From Desulfovibrio sp. (GTDB lineage Bacteria > Desulfobacterota > Desulfovibrionia > Desulfovibrionales > Desulfovibrionaceae): a stretch of DNA of 64,000 nucleotides. Under the pieces are notes generated by a model that saw only the letters and a list, made by a program, of their open reading frames with translations, searched no databases and had not been told where the DNA came from. How positions within the stretch are numbered: position 1 is the first letter of the stretch; each line of letters starts with the position of its first letter. Position numbers and translations under genes: made by a program. Positions 62,493 to 64,000 of this stretch are shown here, piece after piece. Where the stretch lies: NCBI GenBank assembly GCA_017528345.1, contig JAFXOX010000064.1, positions 26,737 to 90,736 of the forward strand, in the 5' to 3' direction.

Positions 62493-62789
62493 ATGAGTAG
62501 GTATACAGAAGCTCTGCTGGTGGGGCTGATTCGCATTGTGGCCAATTGTCTGATGCTTGGAGCGCTTTTTTGGGCCATGTATCAGGCATCCACAGTTCCT
62601 GGAAGTGGTATGCTCACGCTCTGCTCATGGTTTTTTGGGATCACTGTTGTTGTTTGGACGATCGCGGTGTACTTGACCAAATGGGTGCGACGTAAGGCAG
62701 GGTCTTCCACGCAGAGCTTTATTGTGCTGCCAGGATCAGACGAGCCGTGTCTTGTGGAATGGAAGGTCGTCGGGTCCGTCAAAAAATGA
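62493..62789 (+). CDS. Small two-helix membrane protein
   Basis: A 98-residue protein with two hydrophobic stretches (LLVGLIRIVANCLMLGALFWAM and LCSWFFGITVVVWTIAVYL) and a basic loop before a soluble tail. No family is recognised. The ATG at 62493 follows GAGGGGAG; an ATG-like start 108 bases upstream has no site. It is probably the last gene of the sigma-54 operon, past the two hairpins. Confidence 0.65.
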   Translation: MSRYTEALLVGLIRIVANCLMLGALFWAMYQASTVPGSGMLTLCSWFFGITVVVWTIAVYLTKWVRRKAGSSTQSFIVLPGSDEPCLVEWKVVGSVKK

Positions 62790-63198
62790 GTCTTTGCCGT
62801 ATCTGGAGGGTAGGTTGGCAGTTTTTTATAATAGCTGCAAACAGGGATGTATTTCACCTATTTACACCCAATTAGGAGAGAGCAACTTCCAAAAGATTGT
62901 TGTCCTCCAACCTAGTTGGAGATATAAATATAGATGCAAGTGCTGATATTTGTTGTGCCACTTGAGAAGCCCAAGAGAAACGAACTGAGGTGCTTGAAAA
63001 ATTTTGGCGTACCGTAACGCCTGAAATCGTTAGGGATTTCATCTGCCCCTATTTGCTACGATTTTGTTTTACGGTAACCGGTAAAAACATCCGTTTGAGG
63101 CATATCGCCTGCCTACCCCGTGGTAAGAACTTACGGCATAAGCAAAAAAAACCGGGAAACGTCCGTTTCCCGGTTTTTTTTACGTTGCGGCATGTTGA
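62790..63198. other. Intergenic region rich in small hairpins
   Basis: No gene is convincing in these 409 bases. It holds TATAAT (62827-62832) with a poor -35, TCCAAC-CTA-GTTGGA (about 62907-62921), GGCGT-ACCGTA-ACGCC (about 63005-63020), GAAATC-GTTAGG-GATTTC (about 63024-63041), and the terminator at 63144-63181. A small RNA transcript is possible. Confidence 0.45.
63144..63181. terminator. Bidirectional terminator
   Basis: A run of A, then CCGGGAAAC (63152-63160) with GTTTCCCGG (63165-63173), then a T run. It works for the plus-strand transcript from the left and for the minus-strand gene at 63199-63471. Confidence 0.92.
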
Positions 63199-63471
63199 TT
63201 ACTGCTGTTGGTCTGTCCCGCTTTCATTTACCGTTGCTGTAGAAGGTTGTGTCGGGTTATTGAGAGAAGACATAAAAGGCTTGACCTGTTCATTCCAGCT
63301 GTCGACGACCCCGTGATAGCCACCAGAAATTGCCCCCCAGAGGCCACGAGCTGCAATAAAGAAGATCGAGAAGAAAAAAATGATGCCAGTCACCACGGCG
63401 TGACGATAGTGCCAGGCTTCAGTTTTGTATGAGGTTTCTGTCAGCATGTTTTGTGCGGATATTTCGGACAT
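63199..63471 (-). CDS. Small membrane protein of unknown function
   Basis: A 90-residue protein with one membrane helix (AVVTGIIFFFSIFFIAARGLWG, about 25-46), a short basic start and a Thr/Gln/Pro-rich tail. I start at the ATG at 63471, which follows GGAG; a TTG four codons earlier is in frame. No family is recognised. It stands alone between the terminator and the promoter-rich right end. Confidence 0.65.
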   Translation of the reverse strand: MSEISAQNMLTETSYKTEAWHYRHAVVTGIIFFFSIFFIAARGLWGAISGGYHGVVDSWNEQVKPFMSSLNNPTQPSTATVNESGTDQQQ

Positions 63472-64000
63472 GTCCAACTCCAAAAGTTGACGTTAAAAAA
63501 ACAGGATCTCTGCCCAAGGCAAATCCTTCGCAGTCTGGAGCGCGTGTACGGTCGACACAGGATCTCAGACTGAGTCACGATTTCCTAACGCGTGTCTAAA
63601 AAGCAGCTCCTTAATAGAAAAAGACGTTGTGTGTACTGTGAACCTCCGTCATATAGCAGATGCCGCTTGCTTAGGCAATGTGAAAAGACCACTTGGAAGC
63701 TTGTGTAGAGCCTTTGCAGCGAAAATGCTTCAAGTTTGAGAGCGCGAGAAACAGTTGCCAGAGAGCCTCTGCTCTGAACGAAAAGGTGGCGCGAGCGGCA
63801 TCAATAAGAAATGAGAAAACTTTTTTGCCAGAAATGTAAAAAAGTGCTTGACGGTTGGATGAAAAAAGAGCATATCTCCGTCTCGCGCCAAGTGAGAGCT
63901 TGGGGCGGGTGAGAACTGGCTGGAATTCCTTAAGAAGATTTTTGAGCGAAAAAAATTTCTGGGAATGAAAAAAAGTTCTTGACAAGGAAGGCGAAAAAGT
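63472..64000. other. Promoter-rich intergenic region, probably before an RNA operon
   Basis: No gene is convincing; a frame at 63671-63985 (minus) is not supported. Two similar motifs occur, AAAAAAGTGCTTGACG near 63840-63853 and AAAAAAAGTTCTTGACA ending 63984, each A-rich then -35-like. A hairpin CCAAG-TGAGAG-CTTGG lies near 63889-63904. The layout looks like tandem promoters of an rRNA or tRNA operon that would begin beyond the window. Confidence 0.5.

Noticed and set aside
63671..63985. A 104-residue minus-strand open frame at the right end
   Set aside because: It runs through promoter-like and hairpin sequence, has no ribosome site and an unusual Phe/Ser/Lys composition.

Overview
The window reads as a chromosomal segment of a Desulfovibrio-like member of the Desulfovibrionales (Desulfobacterota). 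This is an inference from gene content: a RluD-CoaE fusion, a LapG-type protease next to a periplasmic sensor, an SH3/NlpC lipoprotein, a 6S RNA between zapA and rny, and a sigma-54 activator facing a TauE/lipoprotein operon. No 16S gene or sulfate-reduction gene is present to settle it. Base composition looks close to balanced and coding is dense, with most gaps under 50 bases.

Layout. 1-1565 is the end of clpB. 1611-2330 holds an eroded TnpB (IS200/IS605-type) remnant next to a perfect palindrome. 2434-7036 carries glmU, a coiled-coil gene, zapA, 6S RNA, rny and a membrane protein. 7054-10676 has a MATE exporter, a small Cys/His-tailed protein, tRNA-Leu, a TauE permease and ybaK. 10787-18730 is one long plus-strand run: LapG-like protease, membrane sensor, radA, CYTH protein, clpS, clpA, aat. 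19280-24460 has uvrB, ligA and dapB. 24480-27421 (minus) has rluD-coaE and an NlpC/P60 lipoprotein. 27958-28345 has tRNA-Glu and an IS605-like end. 28353-33233 has an orphan BMP-type binding protein, a 993-residue unknown membrane protein and a HAD phosphatase. 33403-37322 has yggT, a DUF465 gene and ilvB-ilvN-ilvC. 37497-43462 is the proteostasis block tig-clpP-clpX-lon, followed by a group II intron fragment inserted just after the lon terminator. 43826-50662 (minus) has guaB-guaA and tatB-tatC-hisB-lipoprotein-hisA. 51059-53861 has an unknown membrane protein, cobU and an exported protein.

The most interesting region is 53849-62789. On the minus strand lie a membrane-bound sigma-54 activator with a periplasmic sensor segment and a winged-helix-like C-terminus, a PEP-synthase-like protein whose usual C-terminal barrel is replaced by an unknown domain, and an MFS transporter. 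Facing them on the plus strand, behind a well-formed sigma-54 promoter (60249-60264), are a small exported membrane protein, a TauE/SafE permease, a lipoprotein and another small membrane protein. This looks like a signal-controlled envelope transport system of unknown substrate. The window ends (63472-64000) in a promoter-rich stretch that probably precedes a strongly expressed RNA operon.

Much of the remaining window is protein quality control (ClpB, ClpS/ClpA/Aat, trigger factor, ClpP, ClpX, Lon) and core metabolism (branched-chain amino acids, histidine, lysine, GMP, cobalamin). Functions are called from motifs read by eye. No database search was run.
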